From NCBI RefSeq assembly GCF_038637725.1, contig NZ_CP152052.1, positions 2,835,501 through 2,899,500 of the forward strand: a stretch of 64,000 nt of DNA, given 5' to 3'. The notes under the pieces were generated by a model. It did not search any database. It was not told the DNA's origin and was given only the letters and a program-made list of their open reading frames with translations. Positions 35,402-44,446 of this stretch are shown here, piece by piece (the first letter of the stretch is position 1; the number at the start of each line of letters is the position of its first letter). The DNA is from Psychrobacillus sp. FSL H8-0483 (GTDB lineage: Bacteria; Bacillota; Bacilli; Bacillales_A; Planococcaceae). A program made the translations under genes and the position numbers.

Positions 35402-35761
35402 TTATTTACTAATCGCTTTTTTTGCTGCATCTGCAAGTTGTGTAAATGCAGAAGCATCATTCACAGCTAGGTCAGCTAACATTTTACGGTTAACTTCGAT
35501 TTCAGCTACTTTCAATCCGTGCATTAAACGGCTATAAGAAAGTCCGTTCATACGTGCTGCCGCATTGATACGTGTAATCCATAATTTACGGAATTCACGT
35601 TTTTTGTTGCGACGGTCACGGTATGCATACATTAAAGATTTCATAACCTGTTGGTTTGCTACTTTATATAATGTATGTTTTGAACCGTAATAACCTTTAG
35701 CTAATTTTAAAACTTTTTTACGACGTCTTTTTGTTACTGGTGTGCTTTTTACGCGTGGCAT
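35402..35761 (-). CDS. rplT: 50S ribosomal protein L20
   Basis: A 119-residue basic protein of the large subunit, needed early in 50S assembly. The N-terminus has the typical [20 protein letters not shown] and the rest matches, with [21 protein letters not shown] cut short here only in citation. In B. subtilis it also represses its own operon by binding the infC leader. It is the last gene of infC-rpmI-rplT, 46 bp after rpmI. Confidence 0.98.
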   Translation of the reverse strand: MPRVKSTPVTKRRRKKVLKLAKGYYGSKHTLYKVANQQVMKSLMYAYRDRRNKKREFRKLWITRINAAARMNGLSYSRLMHGLKVAEIEVNRKMLADLAVNDASAFTQLADAAKKAISK

Positions 35762-35807
35762 GATTCATTACCTCCTGCTATTCTTTCGAATGATTGAATT
35801 TCTTTTA

Positions 35808-36008
35808 TTATTTCATGTAAGTAAGTAAAGTTTTGATACGTTTGTAATCGCCTGAAGAAGCTACTTTAGTTTTACGTAGTTTACGTTTTGCTTTAGTAGA
35901 TTTGTTTGCGAATAAGTGGCTTCCAAAAGCACGGTCATGTTTTAATTTACCAGTACCTGTCTTTTTGAAACGCTTCGCAGCTCCACGGTGAGTTTTCATT
36001 TTCGGCAT
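35808..36008 (-). CDS. rpmI: 50S ribosomal protein L35
   Basis: A 66-residue basic protein of the large subunit with the hallmark [20 protein letters not shown]. It lies between infC and rplT in the standard operon, 30 bp after infC, with AGGAGG before ATG 36008. Confidence 0.98.
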   Translation of the reverse strand: MPKMKTHRGAAKRFKKTGTGKLKHDRAFGSHLFANKSTKAKRKLRKTKVASSGDYKRIKTLLTYMK

Positions 36009-36038
36009 GTCGAATTCCTCCTAAACAATTGTACTCTA

Positions 36039-36557
36039 TTACTGTTTTTCGTTCTTTGGTGCAAGCACTAAGAACATACTACGGCCATCCATTTTCGGTT
36101 TTGACTCGATTGTAGATACTTCCGTACAAGCTTCTGCAAATCTATCTAAAACTCGTTGACCAATCTCTTTATGAGTGATGGCACGACCTTTAAAGCGAAT
36201 AGATGCTTTCACTTTATCTCCTTTTTCAAGGAACTTAATCGCGTTTTTCAATTTCGTTTGGAAATCATGTTCATCGATCGTTGGGCTCAAACGAACCTCT
36301 TTCATCACGATGATTTTTTGATTTTTACGAACTTCACGATCTTTCTTTTGCTGCTCAAATTTGAATTTACCATAGTCCATGATACGAGCGACCGGTGGCT
36401 TGGCTTGAGGAGCCACAAGGACAAGATCCAAATTTACACGACCTGCGATTTCAAGTGCTTCGTTACGTGTTTTTAAACCTAATTGATCACCATTTTGATC
36501 AATAACTCGTAGTTCGCGTGCTCGAATGCCATCGTTCACATACATGTCTTTGCTAAT
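36039..36557 (-). CDS. infC: translation initiation factor IF-3 (AUU start)
   Basis: IF-3 binds the 30S subunit, prevents subunit joining and rejects non-standard start codons. The protein has the N-domain ([20 protein letters not shown]), the linker and the C-domain ([20 protein letters not shown]). An ATG start at 36545 would lack a ribosome site. The ATT at 36557 lies nine bases after GGAGG and gives [10 protein letters not shown], matching the N-terminus of B. subtilis IF-3, which also starts at AUU. The product is 172 residues. An AUU start permits autorepression by IF-3 itself. Confidence 0.95.
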   Translation of the reverse strand: MSKDMYVNDGIRARELRVIDQNGDQLGLKTRNEALEIAGRVNLDLVLVAPQAKPPVARIMDYGKFKFEQQKKDREVRKNQKIIVMKEVRLSPTIDEHDFQTKLKNAIKFLEKGDKVKASIRFKGRAITHKEIGQRVLDRFAEACTEVSTIESKPKMDGRSMFLVLAPKNEKQ

Positions 36558-36804
36558 AACAATCCACCTCCAGATAGTGTCGCGAATACATGGTTTGAGG
36601 CATAAATTCCGTAGAAACGAATTAGCCGTTTTCGATCCAATAAAAAAAGCGGACAGACATAAGTGTTATGTCTGCCCGCCGATATGAGAACATGTAGCAA
36701 CTACATGTGCAGTGATCGTGTGCTTACCAGTCAACAACTTAATGTGTCGAACAGGTGAGAAGCGGGCAGCCTCTTCTTATACCACAAACTTGTATTCAAT
36801 AACC
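36558..36804 (-). promoter_or_regulatory. L20-type leader (transcription attenuator) of infC-rpmI-rplT
   Basis: The roughly 245-base leader contains a terminator whose arms are GCGGGCAGACATAA and TTATGTCTGTCCGC followed by seven T (about 36684-36642). An upstream CTGCCCGC (36769-36762) is complementary to the GCGGGCAG of the terminator's 5' arm, so a competing antiterminator can form. This matches the L20 leader of B. subtilis. Confidence 0.88.
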
Positions 36805-36810
36805 TTAATA

Positions 36811-36839
36811 ACTATAGCACGTACCTAACAGTATGTCAA
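36811..36839 (-). promoter_or_regulatory. sigma-A promoter of infC operon
   Basis: A perfect TTGACA (36839-36834), a 17-bp spacer and TATAGT (36816-36811), just after the thrS stop. Confidence 0.88.
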
Positions 36840-36848
36840 CTATATTTC

Positions 36849-38774
36849 TTAATGTTGTACTTCTTGCTGAACACGCGCTAAGAATTCTTCAAAAGGAATA
36901 CTCTCTGATTGCTGTTCTCCGTATTTACGTACATTTACATTACCAGCCTCTAACTCTTTATCGCCGAGTACAAGCATGTATGGAATTTTTTGCATTTGTG
37001 CTTCGCGAATTTTATAACCAAGTTTCTCTTCGCGGTCGTCCATTTCCACACGTAAATCAGCAGCGACTAGTTTTTCCTCGATTTGTTTTGCATAATCGAA
37101 ATGTACTCCATTAGATACTGGAATAATTTCGACTTGTACTGGTGCTAACCAAGTTGGGAATGCACCTTTGTATTCTTCGATTAAGAATGCAACAAAACGC
37201 TCCATCGTTGAAACTACGCCACGGTGAATAACAACTGGACGATGTTGCTTTCCATCTTCCCCAACGTAAGATAAGTCAAAACGCTCTGGTAATAAGAAGT
37301 CAAGTTGTACAGTTGATAAAGTTTCTTCTTTACCAATCGCTGTTTTTACTTGAACGTCTAATTTCGGTCCGTAGAACGCTGCTTCGCCTTCCGCTTCAAA
37401 ATAATCTAAGCCAAGCTCATCCATTGCTTCTTTTAACATACTTTGCGCTTTTTCCCACATTGCATCATCATCAAAATATTTTTCTGTATCTTGTGGATCA
37501 CGGTATGATAGACGGAAAGAGTAGTCTTTCAAGTCGAAATCTTTATATACAGAGATAATTAGCTCTACAACTTTTTGGAATTCAACCTTAATTTGGTCAG
37601 GACGTACGAAAAGGTGGGCATCATTTAAAGTCATCCCACGTACACGCTGTAAACCTGACACAGCACCTGACATTTCATAGCGATGCATTGTACCTAACTC
37701 TGCAATACGTAGAGGTAGATTACGATAAGAATGCATGCCGTTTTTGAAAATCATCATATGGTGAGGACAGTTCATTGGACGCATTACAAGTGTTTCATTG
37801 TCCATTTCCATTGGAGGGAACATGGAATCCTGATAGTGCTCCCAGTGACCGGATGTTTCATAAAGCTCCTTCGAACCAAGAACAGGTGTGTATACATGTT
37901 TGTAGCCTAGCTTTAACTCTTTGTCTACTATGTAGCGCTCAATTACACGGCGAATTGTCGCACCATTTGGTAGCCATAGTGGTAAACCCTGTCCTACTTT
38001 TTGAGAATTCATGAAAAGATCTAATTCTTTCCCAATTTTACGGTGGTCACGCTCTTTTGCTTCTTCTAGCATTTGTAGATGCGCTTGTAGGTCTTCTTTT
38101 TTGAAGAAAGCAGTCCCGTATATACGTTGAAGCATTTTGTTGTCACTGTTTCCGCGCCAGTAGGCACCAGCAATACTTAATAATTTAAATTCTTTTAACT
38201 TTCCTGTAGATGGTACATGTACGCCGCGACAAAGGTCGAAAAATTCACCTTGTTCGTATATAGAAACTTGTTCTCCTTCAGGAATTGCTTCTAGTAGTTC
38301 TACTTTGTATTCATCATCTTTAAATTTATCAAAAGCAACTTGACGAGAAACGTCATGTCTAACAATTTCAATATTTTCATTAATAATTTTTTTCATTTCT
38401 TTTTCGATTAACAGTAAATCTTCTGCAGTAATCGGTTCAGGTGAATCAATATCATAATAAAACCCGTTTTCAATAACTGGACCAATTCCTAATTTTACAT
38501 CTTTAAACAAACGCTTTACAGCTTGTGCAAGTAAGTGAGCTGAACTATGACGAAGAATTTCTAAAGCTTCATCGGATTCTGGTGTAATAATTGCAATGTC
38601 GCCATCTTCTGTAATTGGTGTTTTTAAATCAATTAGTTGACCACTTAATTTACCCGCCAAAGCTTTTTTACGTAATCCCGGGCTAATCGATTGAGCTATT
38701 TCTTCTGTTGTTGTAGACATCGGAAATTCCTTTACTGCTCCATCTGGGAATTGCAATTTAATAATTTCTGCCAT
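36849..38774 (-). CDS. thrS: threonyl-tRNA synthetase
   Basis: Class II synthetase that charges tRNA(Thr), 641 residues. Domain order is TGS (1-65, [11 protein letters not shown]), the editing/SAD domain (with [15 protein letters not shown] and the zinc-like HVPSTG region), the catalytic core with [13 protein letters not shown] and [12 protein letters not shown], and the C-terminal anticodon domain ([12 protein letters not shown] as VEIIPVSNG). The ATG at 38774 lies eight bases after GAGGAG; a GTG at 38783 is too close. Controlled by a Thr T-box. Confidence 0.97.
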   Translation of the reverse strand: MAEIIKLQFPDGAVKEFPMSTTTEEIAQSISPGLRKKALAGKLSGQLIDLKTPITEDGDIAIITPESDEALEILRHSSAHLLAQAVKRLFKDVKLGIGPVIENGFYYDIDSPEPITAEDLLLIEKEMKKIINENIEIVRHDVSRQVAFDKFKDDEYKVELLEAIPEGEQVSIYEQGEFFDLCRGVHVPSTGKLKEFKLLSIAGAYWRGNSDNKMLQRIYGTAFFKKEDLQAHLQMLEEAKERDHRKIGKELDLFMNSQKVGQGLPLWLPNGATIRRVIERYIVDKELKLGYKHVYTPVLGSKELYETSGHWEHYQDSMFPPMEMDNETLVMRPMNCPHHMMIFKNGMHSYRNLPLRIAELGTMHRYEMSGAVSGLQRVRGMTLNDAHLFVRPDQIKVEFQKVVELIISVYKDFDLKDYSFRLSYRDPQDTEKYFDDDAMWEKAQSMLKEAMDELGLDYFEAEGEAAFYGPKLDVQVKTAIGKEETLSTVQLDFLLPERFDLSYVGEDGKQHRPVVIHRGVVSTMERFVAFLIEEYKGAFPTWLAPVQVEIIPVSNGVHFDYAKQIEEKLVAADLRVEMDDREEKLGYKIREAQMQKIPYMLVLGDKELEAGNVNVRKYGEQQSESIPFEEFLARVQQEVQH

Positions 38775-38805
38775 TTTGAACACTCCTCTTAAATAAATGT
38801 AAAAA

Positions 38806-39068
38806 AAACAAAAAACCCCATCCCTAAAAAGGGACGAGGTTCAATCGTGGTTCCACCCTTCTTCTGTCTATCCAAAATAAAAATAGACGAAGCTCTGCAT
38901 CGGCTAACGGGCCGGTGACCGACAGCTGCTAAATAATTAGTTCACAGCTATTGCTCCAAGGTGGTAAATCGATTGCCGATACTTAAGAAGCTTCCAGCCA
39001 AGGCTTCTCTCTCTTAAAAGTCGTACAAACTGATTGTTGTCCTCTTCAACGCATTTACTTATTCTTAT
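38806..39068 (-). promoter_or_regulatory. T-box riboswitch, Thr-specific, controlling thrS
   Basis: The minus strand carries the T-box AAGGGTGGAACCACG (38860-38846) and a terminator CCTCGTCCC...GGGATGGGG with six T (about 38840-38808). In stem I the sequence TTTACCACCTTGGAGC gives an ACC specifier at 38965-38963, matching Thr. Confidence 0.93.
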
Positions 39069-39075
39069 GAAAATG

Positions 39076-39104
39076 ATTATACGCCACCAAAAAACCATTT
39101 GCAA
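39076..39104 (-). promoter_or_regulatory. sigma-A promoter of the thrS leader
   Basis: TTGCAA (39104-39099), a 17-bp spacer and TATAAT (39081-39076). Confidence 0.82.
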
Positions 39105-39217
39105 GTCGTTCTTAAGAAAATCACAAGGCTCACTTAATTCTACTTGAGCGTTTTGGTTCGATTCCGACGAAACGATTGTTCTTGCGCAAGTTTATCGCTG
39201 AAAATTACTAAAAAAAG

Positions 39218-40156
39218 TTAATTTTCTCTCCAGTTCTTCCCTTTGAGTGAAATAGGAATTGTTAGCGCACGGATTCTCTCCATTATTCTGCCGGCTTTCA
39301 CCACTTCTTTTTCACCACGTTGGGTAAATGATAAATGATGCTGCAATTCATCATAATTGAAGTTGGACGACATAAATGTAGGTAATTGCTCTGACATTCT
39401 GAAATGAAGGATGGTGCCTAAAATCTCGTCTCTTGTCCAACTCGACATCGTTTCCGCACCTATATCATCTAGCATAAGAACAGGAGCACGCTTTACAAAT
39501 TCAATTTTTTCAGCAAGTGACTGATCTTGAATTGCTTGTTTCATTTCCCTTAAAAATTCCGGAACGTATACAACTACCGAGTGTATATGTCTAGCTGCCA
39601 ACTCATTAGCTAATGCCCCTAACAGATAGGATTTCCCAACCCCAAACTGTCCGTAAATATAGAGCCCTTTTACTGGCAATACATTCGTACTTTCCCACTC
39701 GTTTAAAAAGTCTTTTGCAGCGCGAACTGCTACTACACGACTTCCATCCTCTAAATCAACACCAGAAAGACTAGCTTCCATTACTTCTTTCGGCATATGA
39801 ATGCTATCTATCATAGATGTTACTTTCTTCCGTTCATCCTCAATGACGCCGCGCTTACAGCGTACATATTCTGAATCAATTAAGTTTCGATCCAATACAA
39901 GTTTTGGCTCATATCCTTTTAGGTGATTCACGCATTGCTCTAAAGAAGGACAGGACACACAATCATGGGATTGAGACTTATACTCATAGAGTTTACTTAA
40001 GCTTCTATCTACAATTTGCTTGGAAATATCGGCAGCATTTTCTTCCAAAAACTTTTGTACTCCTGGATTTTCTAAAACTTCCTGTTTCATGTCATCTAAT
40101 CTAGAGGTAAATTCCGGTGATATGACTCTTTTTAATGTTTCATTTATTCGTTCCAT
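39218..40156 (-). CDS. dnaI: primosomal protein DnaI (helicase loader)
   Basis: DnaI loads the replicative helicase DnaC at origins and restart sites. The 312-residue protein has an N-terminal helicase-binding domain with zinc-type cysteines (DCVSCPSLEQC, YVRC) and a C-terminal AAA+ domain with Walker A GQFGVGKS and Walker B VLMLDDIG. The start is ATG 40156; a GTG nine bases earlier is embedded in the ribosome site. It follows dnaB by 9 bp, so the two loaders are made together. Confidence 0.96.
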   Translation of the reverse strand: MERINETLKRVISPEFTSRLDDMKQEVLENPGVQKFLEENAADISKQIVDRSLSKLYEYKSQSHDCVSCPSLEQCVNHLKGYEPKLVLDRNLIDSEYVRCKRGVIEDERKKVTSMIDSIHMPKEVMEASLSGVDLEDGSRVVAVRAAKDFLNEWESTNVLPVKGLYIYGQFGVGKSYLLGALANELAARHIHSVVVYVPEFLREMKQAIQDQSLAEKIEFVKRAPVLMLDDIGAETMSSWTRDEILGTILHFRMSEQLPTFMSSNFNYDELQHHLSFTQRGEKEVVKAGRIMERIRALTIPISLKGKNWREN

Positions 40157-40165
40157 CTGCGTCAC

Positions 40166-41530
40166 CTACCTTTTCTTGACACCTAGTTCGGCTAGTAGTT
40201 TTTGTCGTTCTTCATCTATATTTTGTATTCCATTCGTTTCGTTTCCAGATTGCTTTGTTTCCCCATTTTTTTTGTAAAACCAGTCCGGAACTTTTTCTTC
40301 GCGTGTTGGTTTTTTCGCATAGGATTTCTGCTTAGAGCCTTCATTTTTCCATTTAATATATTGTTCATGTTCATTTCTTGCCAGCTCCATTGCTTGCTTT
40401 GCTGTTTTTACATCTTTTCGCATCCAATGGGAAGCAATTTTTTCTGCATAGTTTTTCGTCAGCTTCATATCCGTTCGAAGAAGTACATATTGCAATAAAA
40501 CATTTACAACACCAATAGGCATTTTATAGTGAGTCACAAAATAATTCGCTAGTTGGACATCCGCAAGAATGGGCTCTTTTCCATTTGCAATATCTTTTAA
40601 TACAACTGTTGGGGAAGTTGTTTCTAAATAATGTATCAGTTCCTCTTCTTTCGATAAAGGTTGACTATTTTTTGGAATTGGCTTTACCTGTTGTTCCATT
40701 ATTTTCTCAATGACTGGTGCAGTTTTGGAAACAGTAAGTTTATAGTAGTCTGCACATGCTTTTTTTAATCTAGCCTCTGAAAGATGTAATTCGTCATCCA
40801 AAGCAAGAATAACCACTTTTTGCATTTCAATTGGATTTAAATTATATAAAAACCCAAGTTTAGCAATCACTTCTTTTGCTTCAATGGTCATCGCAGATTT
40901 TGGTACCAATTGTTCGGATAAACCTTCTTGTAATAAAGCAAAATCGAATTCTTCATAGTAAAAAGGAATAGAAGACTTTCTTTCTTTTGATTCAAATTCA
41001 TCTGTATGGGAGATAACACTTCCGGTTTTCGTAGACGGTTTAAAAACATCCATAAACGTTCGAGAAACATCTGTAAATCCATTATTCCAATTTGCTTTAT
41101 GTATATAGCGGTTTCGCAATTGTTTATAAGCATTTTCTCCAATTTTATTCAGCAAAAACATGGACAATAGAGGGTCCTTTAAAAAGGACTCTGCGTCTAA
41201 GGGAGCAGCGAGCTCGTAGTAAAAAACACGGCCATCTTCCTCTGACTTTTGCCATGTACGAAGCAATCCTATAGCTTCGAGAGCTATTCTCGCCTGAAAG
41301 ATCTTGCCTATTGAAACACCTAATACATTCATGAGTTGATAATGCGGCCATTGTTCGTTGTTTCTTAATTCTCCATCTGCCCATAGTGTTAAATACAGGC
41401 TAATGCCTTCAGCTCCAACTAGTGGTTGATAAAATAAAGTTAATAACTGACGATCATAGTCTGAAAAAGAATATGGCAAGCGAATCATATACAAATCTGC
41501 TGGCTGTAGCTCCTTATATAACATCGACAA
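40166..41530 (-). CDS. dnaB: replication initiation and membrane attachment protein DnaB
   Basis: DnaB of Bacillales works with DnaD and DnaI to load the helicase, and attaches the origin to the membrane. The 454-residue protein opens with the DDBH1-type winged-helix region (YSFSDYDRQLLTLFYQPLVG), followed by the DDBH2 domain with YNLNPIEMQKVVILALDD. The start is TTG 41530, nine bases after AGGAGAG; an ATG two codons later lies too far away. It stands between nrdR and dnaI as in B. subtilis. Confidence 0.95.
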   Translation of the reverse strand: MSMLYKELQPADLYMIRLPYSFSDYDRQLLTLFYQPLVGAEGISLYLTLWADGELRNNEQWPHYQLMNVLGVSIGKIFQARIALEAIGLLRTWQKSEEDGRVFYYELAAPLDAESFLKDPLLSMFLLNKIGENAYKQLRNRYIHKANWNNGFTDVSRTFMDVFKPSTKTGSVISHTDEFESKERKSSIPFYYEEFDFALLQEGLSEQLVPKSAMTIEAKEVIAKLGFLYNLNPIEMQKVVILALDDELHLSEARLKKACADYYKLTVSKTAPVIEKIMEQQVKPIPKNSQPLSKEEELIHYLETTSPTVVLKDIANGKEPILADVQLANYFVTHYKMPIGVVNVLLQYVLLRTDMKLTKNYAEKIASHWMRKDVKTAKQAMELARNEHEQYIKWKNEGSKQKSYAKKPTREEKVPDWFYKKNGETKQSGNETNGIQNIDEERQKLLAELGVKKR

Positions 41531-41551
41531 TTGCGCCTACTCTCCTATAAC

Positions 41552-42016
41552 TTATAATGATGGATTCTTTTTAAGAATCTCTTTTAGTTCATCAATAAAT
41601 ACATTTATATCTTTAAATTGACGATATACAGATGCAAATCGAACGTAAGCTACCTCATCTATTTCAGCTAGCTTGTCCATCACTTTTTCGCCTACTTCCT
41701 CAGACTTCACTTCGGAATTACCAGTTCTTCTTAATTCCTTTTCAATGGAAAACACAACATCTTCTAATTGATCAAGCGCAACTGGTCTTTTTTCGCAGGC
41801 ACGTATTAATCCACGCAATATTTTTTCACGACTAAACTCTTCTCGTGAGCCATCTTTTTTTACTAATATTAAAGGAGTTTCTTCTACCTTTTCAAATGTG
41901 GTGAATCGAAACCCACAGTCCTCGCACTCTCTTCTTCTTCTAATCGCCTTGTTGTCATCCACTGGACGAGAATCGACAACTTTTGTCCCATTAAAATGGC
42001 AAGCTGGGCATCTCAT
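41552..42016 (-). CDS. nrdR: ribonucleotide reductase regulator NrdR
   Basis: NrdR senses ATP/dATP and represses ribonucleotide reductase genes. The 154-residue protein has the zinc ribbon Cys3, Cys6, Cys31 and Cys34 ([22 protein letters not shown]) and the ATP-cone ([20 protein letters not shown]). It is first of nrdR-dnaB-dnaI, with a GGAGAGG ribosome site. Confidence 0.97.
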   Translation of the reverse strand: MRCPACHFNGTKVVDSRPVDDNKAIRRRRECEDCGFRFTTFEKVEETPLILVKKDGSREEFSREKILRGLIRACEKRPVALDQLEDVVFSIEKELRRTGNSEVKSEEVGEKVMDKLAEIDEVAYVRFASVYRQFKDINVFIDELKEILKKNPSL

Positions 42017-42088
42017 ATAGACCTCTCCTAAATCTTCACGTTAATTTATATATCTATTATAGCAACATTCTTCAATAAAATCGAAAAA

Positions 42089-42114
42089 GCAGAGGAATCT
42101 CTTCCTCTGCTCAA
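42089..42114 (-). terminator. terminator of speD
   Basis: AGCAGAGGA and TCCTCTGCT pair around AGAGAT, followed by TTTTTC on the minus strand. Confidence 0.9.
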
Positions 42115-42133
42115 TCATTTAGGATAAAGTTTA

Positions 42134-42517
42134 TTACGCTTGAACTGTCATACGTGATTTAGGTGCATTTACTGGACCCATACCACGAGGCATTTCCAAC
42201 GTTTCGCGTATTCCAGCATTAAGAGCATCTGCAATATAGTTAGCTGCGATTGATGGATCTAAATCACCACATGTATATACATCAATGCTCGCATAACCAT
42301 GCTCTGGAAAGCTGTGAATCGTTAAATGCGATTCGGAAATAATAACGACTCCACTTACACCTTGTGGTGCAAATTTGTGAAATGCAACTTCTCTGACTTC
42401 TGCTCCAGATTTCAGTGCAGCATCAACAAATGTTTGCTCGATAAATTGCATATCGTTAAGTTTGTCGAAATCGCACTCCCATAGTTCTGCAATAATGTGA
42501 CGTCCCATTGTTTCCAA
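42134..42517 (-). CDS. speD: S-adenosylmethionine decarboxylase proenzyme
   Basis: SpeD decarboxylates SAM to give the aminopropyl donor for spermidine. The chain cleaves itself between Glu62 and Ser63 in [13 protein letters not shown], where Ser63 becomes the pyruvoyl group. His68, Cys83 (YTCGD) and HGYASIDVY complete the active site. The start is TTG 42517 (127 residues), nine bases after AAAGGGGG; this matches the 126-residue B. subtilis protein, while the ATG at 42571 would add 18 foreign residues. It has its own promoter and leader, separate from gapB. Confidence 0.95.
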   Translation of the reverse strand: METMGRHIIAELWECDFDKLNDMQFIEQTFVDAALKSGAEVREVAFHKFAPQGVSGVVIISESHLTIHSFPEHGYASIDVYTCGDLDPSIAANYIADALNAGIRETLEMPRGMGPVNAPKSRMTVQA

Positions 42518-42562
42518 TGTCCGTTTCCCCCTTTGATTAGTTTTATTTTGAACATCAAAGTT

Positions 42563-42614
42563 GACTACCACGGGGGAAAGTTAGTCCTAAGAGGTCCTAA
42601 CCCTTTAAGTAGTC
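42563..42614 (-). ncRNA. folded leader RNA upstream of speD
   Basis: In the minus-strand leader, GACTAC (42614-42609) pairs with GTAGTC (42568-42563). Within it GTTAG/CTAAC and CCT/AGG build an inner hairpin that contains the direct repeat TTAGGAC. The fold lies between the promoter and the ribosome site. I do not recognise a known riboswitch class, and no terminator follows, so control of translation or stability would be more likely. Confidence 0.45.
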
Positions 42615-42640
42615 TGTGAACGTTAAGTAACACGATTCTC

Positions 42641-42677
42641 ATTATATGTTGTTTTAGAAAATTATGCAACATATAAT
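42641..42677 (-). promoter_or_regulatory. speD promoter inside an 11-bp perfect inverted repeat
   Basis: ATTATATGTTG (42641-42651) and CAACATATAAT (42667-42677) are exact complements 15 bp apart. On the minus strand they hold TTGCAT (42669-42664), a 17-bp spacer and TATAAT (42646-42641). By symmetry the plus strand also has TTGTTT-17-TATAAT. The arrangement suggests an operator for a dimeric regulator overlapping the promoter. Confidence 0.75.
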
Positions 42678-42681
42678 AAAT

Positions 42682-42716
42682 CCTTTTTCTAAAAAAATTA
42701 GAAAAAGGATCCACTA
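42682..42716 (-). terminator. terminator of gapB
   Basis: On the minus strand ATCCTTTTTCTAA and TTAGAAAAAGGAT pair directly after the gapB stop, and TTATT follows. Confidence 0.7.
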
Positions 42717-43721
42717 TTAAAGGCCAGTAGCAACTTTTTTCGTTAAGTCTACGACACGAGCTGAATAACCCCACTCATTATCATACCAAGCAAGAACTTT
42801 AACTTTACGATTTCCGATTACCATTGTAGTTAGGCCATCTACAGTTGAAGAGTTTGTTGATGTATTAAAATCGATAGACACAAGTGGTTCCATCGTCAAA
42901 CCAAGAATACCTTTCATAGGTCCTTCCGATGCATTCATAAATGCAGCATTCACTTCTTCTACAGTTACATCTTTTTTCAAATCTACTACTAAATCTACTA
43001 AAGAGACATTTGGAGTAGGTACACGAAGTGCCATACCATGAATTTTCCCTTGTAGTTCAGGTAAAACCAATGTTAGCGCTTTTGCAGCACCCGTAGAAGT
43101 AGGTATAATCGATTGCGCACATGCACGAGCTCGTCTTAAATCTTTATGTGGATTATCTAAATTATTTTGATCATTCGTGTAAGCATGAACTGTAGTCATT
43201 AGACCATTCTCAATTCCAAATGTGTCATTTAACACTTTAGCAACTGGTGCTAAACAGTTAGTCGTACAGCTTGCGTTTGAAATAATATGGTGAATAGCTA
43301 AATCTAACTTGTCGTCATTTACACCCATCACAATGGTTGCATCTTCATTTTTGGCAGGAGCAGTAATAATTACTTTTTTCGCACCAGCTTTTAGGTGAAG
43401 AGATGCTTTTTCACCATCATTAAATTGACCTGTTGACTCTATAACAATATCAACATTTAAATCTTTCCAAGGTAAGTTTCCTGGATCACGCTCGTTTACA
43501 ATTTGTACACGTTTTCCATTTATAATAAGTGTATTTTCTTCAATCACTATTTCACCAGAGAAAGTCCCGTGTGTTGAATCGTATTTAATCAAATGCGCTA
43601 ACGTTTCTAATGGGTATCTTGCATTGATTGCGACAACATTTAAATCCTCTTGTACTATTGCTTGGCGAAACACCATTCGTCCAATACGACCAAAACCATT
43701 AATTGCAATTGAAGCTGACAT
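42717..43721 (-). CDS. gapB: NADP-type glyceraldehyde-3-phosphate dehydrogenase (gluconeogenic)
   Basis: GapB runs the gluconeogenic direction of the glyceraldehyde-phosphate step, usually with NADP+. The 334-residue protein has the Rossmann start INGFGRIGR and the active Cys in [13 protein letters not shown]. The coenzyme-binding loop [20 protein letters not shown] lacks the Asp found in NAD-specific GapA, and [16 protein letters not shown] is typical of GapB. CcpN-like boxes upstream support this identity. It lies beside speD as in B. subtilis, but a terminator and separate promoter divide them here. Confidence 0.95.
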   Translation of the reverse strand: MSASIAINGFGRIGRMVFRQAIVQEDLNVVAINARYPLETLAHLIKYDSTHGTFSGEIVIEENTLIINGKRVQIVNERDPGNLPWKDLNVDIVIESTGQFNDGEKASLHLKAGAKKVIITAPAKNEDATIVMGVNDDKLDLAIHHIISNASCTTNCLAPVAKVLNDTFGIENGLMTTVHAYTNDQNNLDNPHKDLRRARACAQSIIPTSTGAAKALTLVLPELQGKIHGMALRVPTPNVSLVDLVVDLKKDVTVEEVNAAFMNASEGPMKGILGLTMEPLVSIDFNTSTNSSTVDGLTTMVIGNRKVKVLAWYDNEWGYSARVVDLTKKVATGL

Positions 43722-43742
43722 ATTTGAAAATCCTCCTGTAAC

Positions 43743-43786
43743 TGTGTGATACTTTATGTTTTATTGCCATGCATTAGTATAACACA
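43743..43786. promoter_or_regulatory. two CcpN-like operator boxes upstream of gapB
   Basis: On the minus strand TGTGTTATACT (43786-43776) matches the CcpN box TRTGHYATAYW at all positions and overlaps a TATACT -10 element. On the plus strand TGTGTGATACT (43743-43753) matches at 10 of 11. CcpN represses gapB on glucose in B. subtilis. Confidence 0.75.
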
Positions 43787-43843
43787 TTTTTCGAATTATG
43801 CACTCCCAATTGACACATTTAATTTTTTTCTCTTTGTCAGCAA

Positions 43844-44434
43844 TTAGCAGTCCCAACTATCTAAAACTTTTTTCAACTGTTCTTCTGTAGATTGTAGCGT
43901 TCCATTATTATAAATCACTGCATCTGCCCCTTTTTCTTTAATCGAAAGAGGTAGTTGAGACTGGATTCTTGCTTTTGCTTCCTCTAATGAATAGTTATTC
44001 CTAGCCATTAGTCTTTGCAACTGTGTTTCCTCTGTCACTGTAACCACGAGAATTTTATCTACATAAGATTGGAGCTTACTTTCAAATAACAAAGGAATAT
44101 CCATCACAATCGTTGGATGGCCATCTTTTAAAAGTTCTTCTTTTTGACGAATCATTTCTACACGAATTGCGGGGTGTATAATATCATTTAATTGTTTTCG
44201 CTTTTGTGGAGTTGAGAAAATGATGGACCCTAATTTCTCACGGTTAAGTGAACCATCCTCTGAAATGACTTCCTTCCCAAATACTTCCTTAATTGTTTCC
44301 AGCGTCTTTGTTCCTTTCTCTACCACAACTCGTGCTACAACATCAGCATCAATAATTGGATAGTTTAACGCTTTTAACATATCCGAAACTGTACTTTTCC
44401 CACTTGCAATACTTCCTGTTAAACCAATAATCAT
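43844..44434 (-). CDS. coaE: dephospho-CoA kinase
   Basis: CoaE phosphorylates dephospho-CoA in the last step of CoA synthesis. The 196-residue P-loop kinase shows GLTGSIASGKST (Walker A), IIDADVVAR and MDIPLLFE. It lies 12 bp after mutM in polA-mutM-coaE. Confidence 0.96.
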   Translation of the reverse strand: MIIGLTGSIASGKSTVSDMLKALNYPIIDADVVARVVVEKGTKTLETIKEVFGKEVISEDGSLNREKLGSIIFSTPQKRKQLNDIIHPAIRVEMIRQKEELLKDGHPTIVMDIPLLFESKLQSYVDKILVVTVTEETQLQRLMARNNYSLEEAKARIQSQLPLSIKEKGADAVIYNNGTLQSTEEQLKKVLDSWDC

Positions 44435-44446
44435 GTGAATCCTCCG

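Noticed and set aside
42518-42571. ATG start of speD with 18 more residues
   Set aside because: TTG 42517 has the ribosome site and matches the known length and N-terminus of SpeD.
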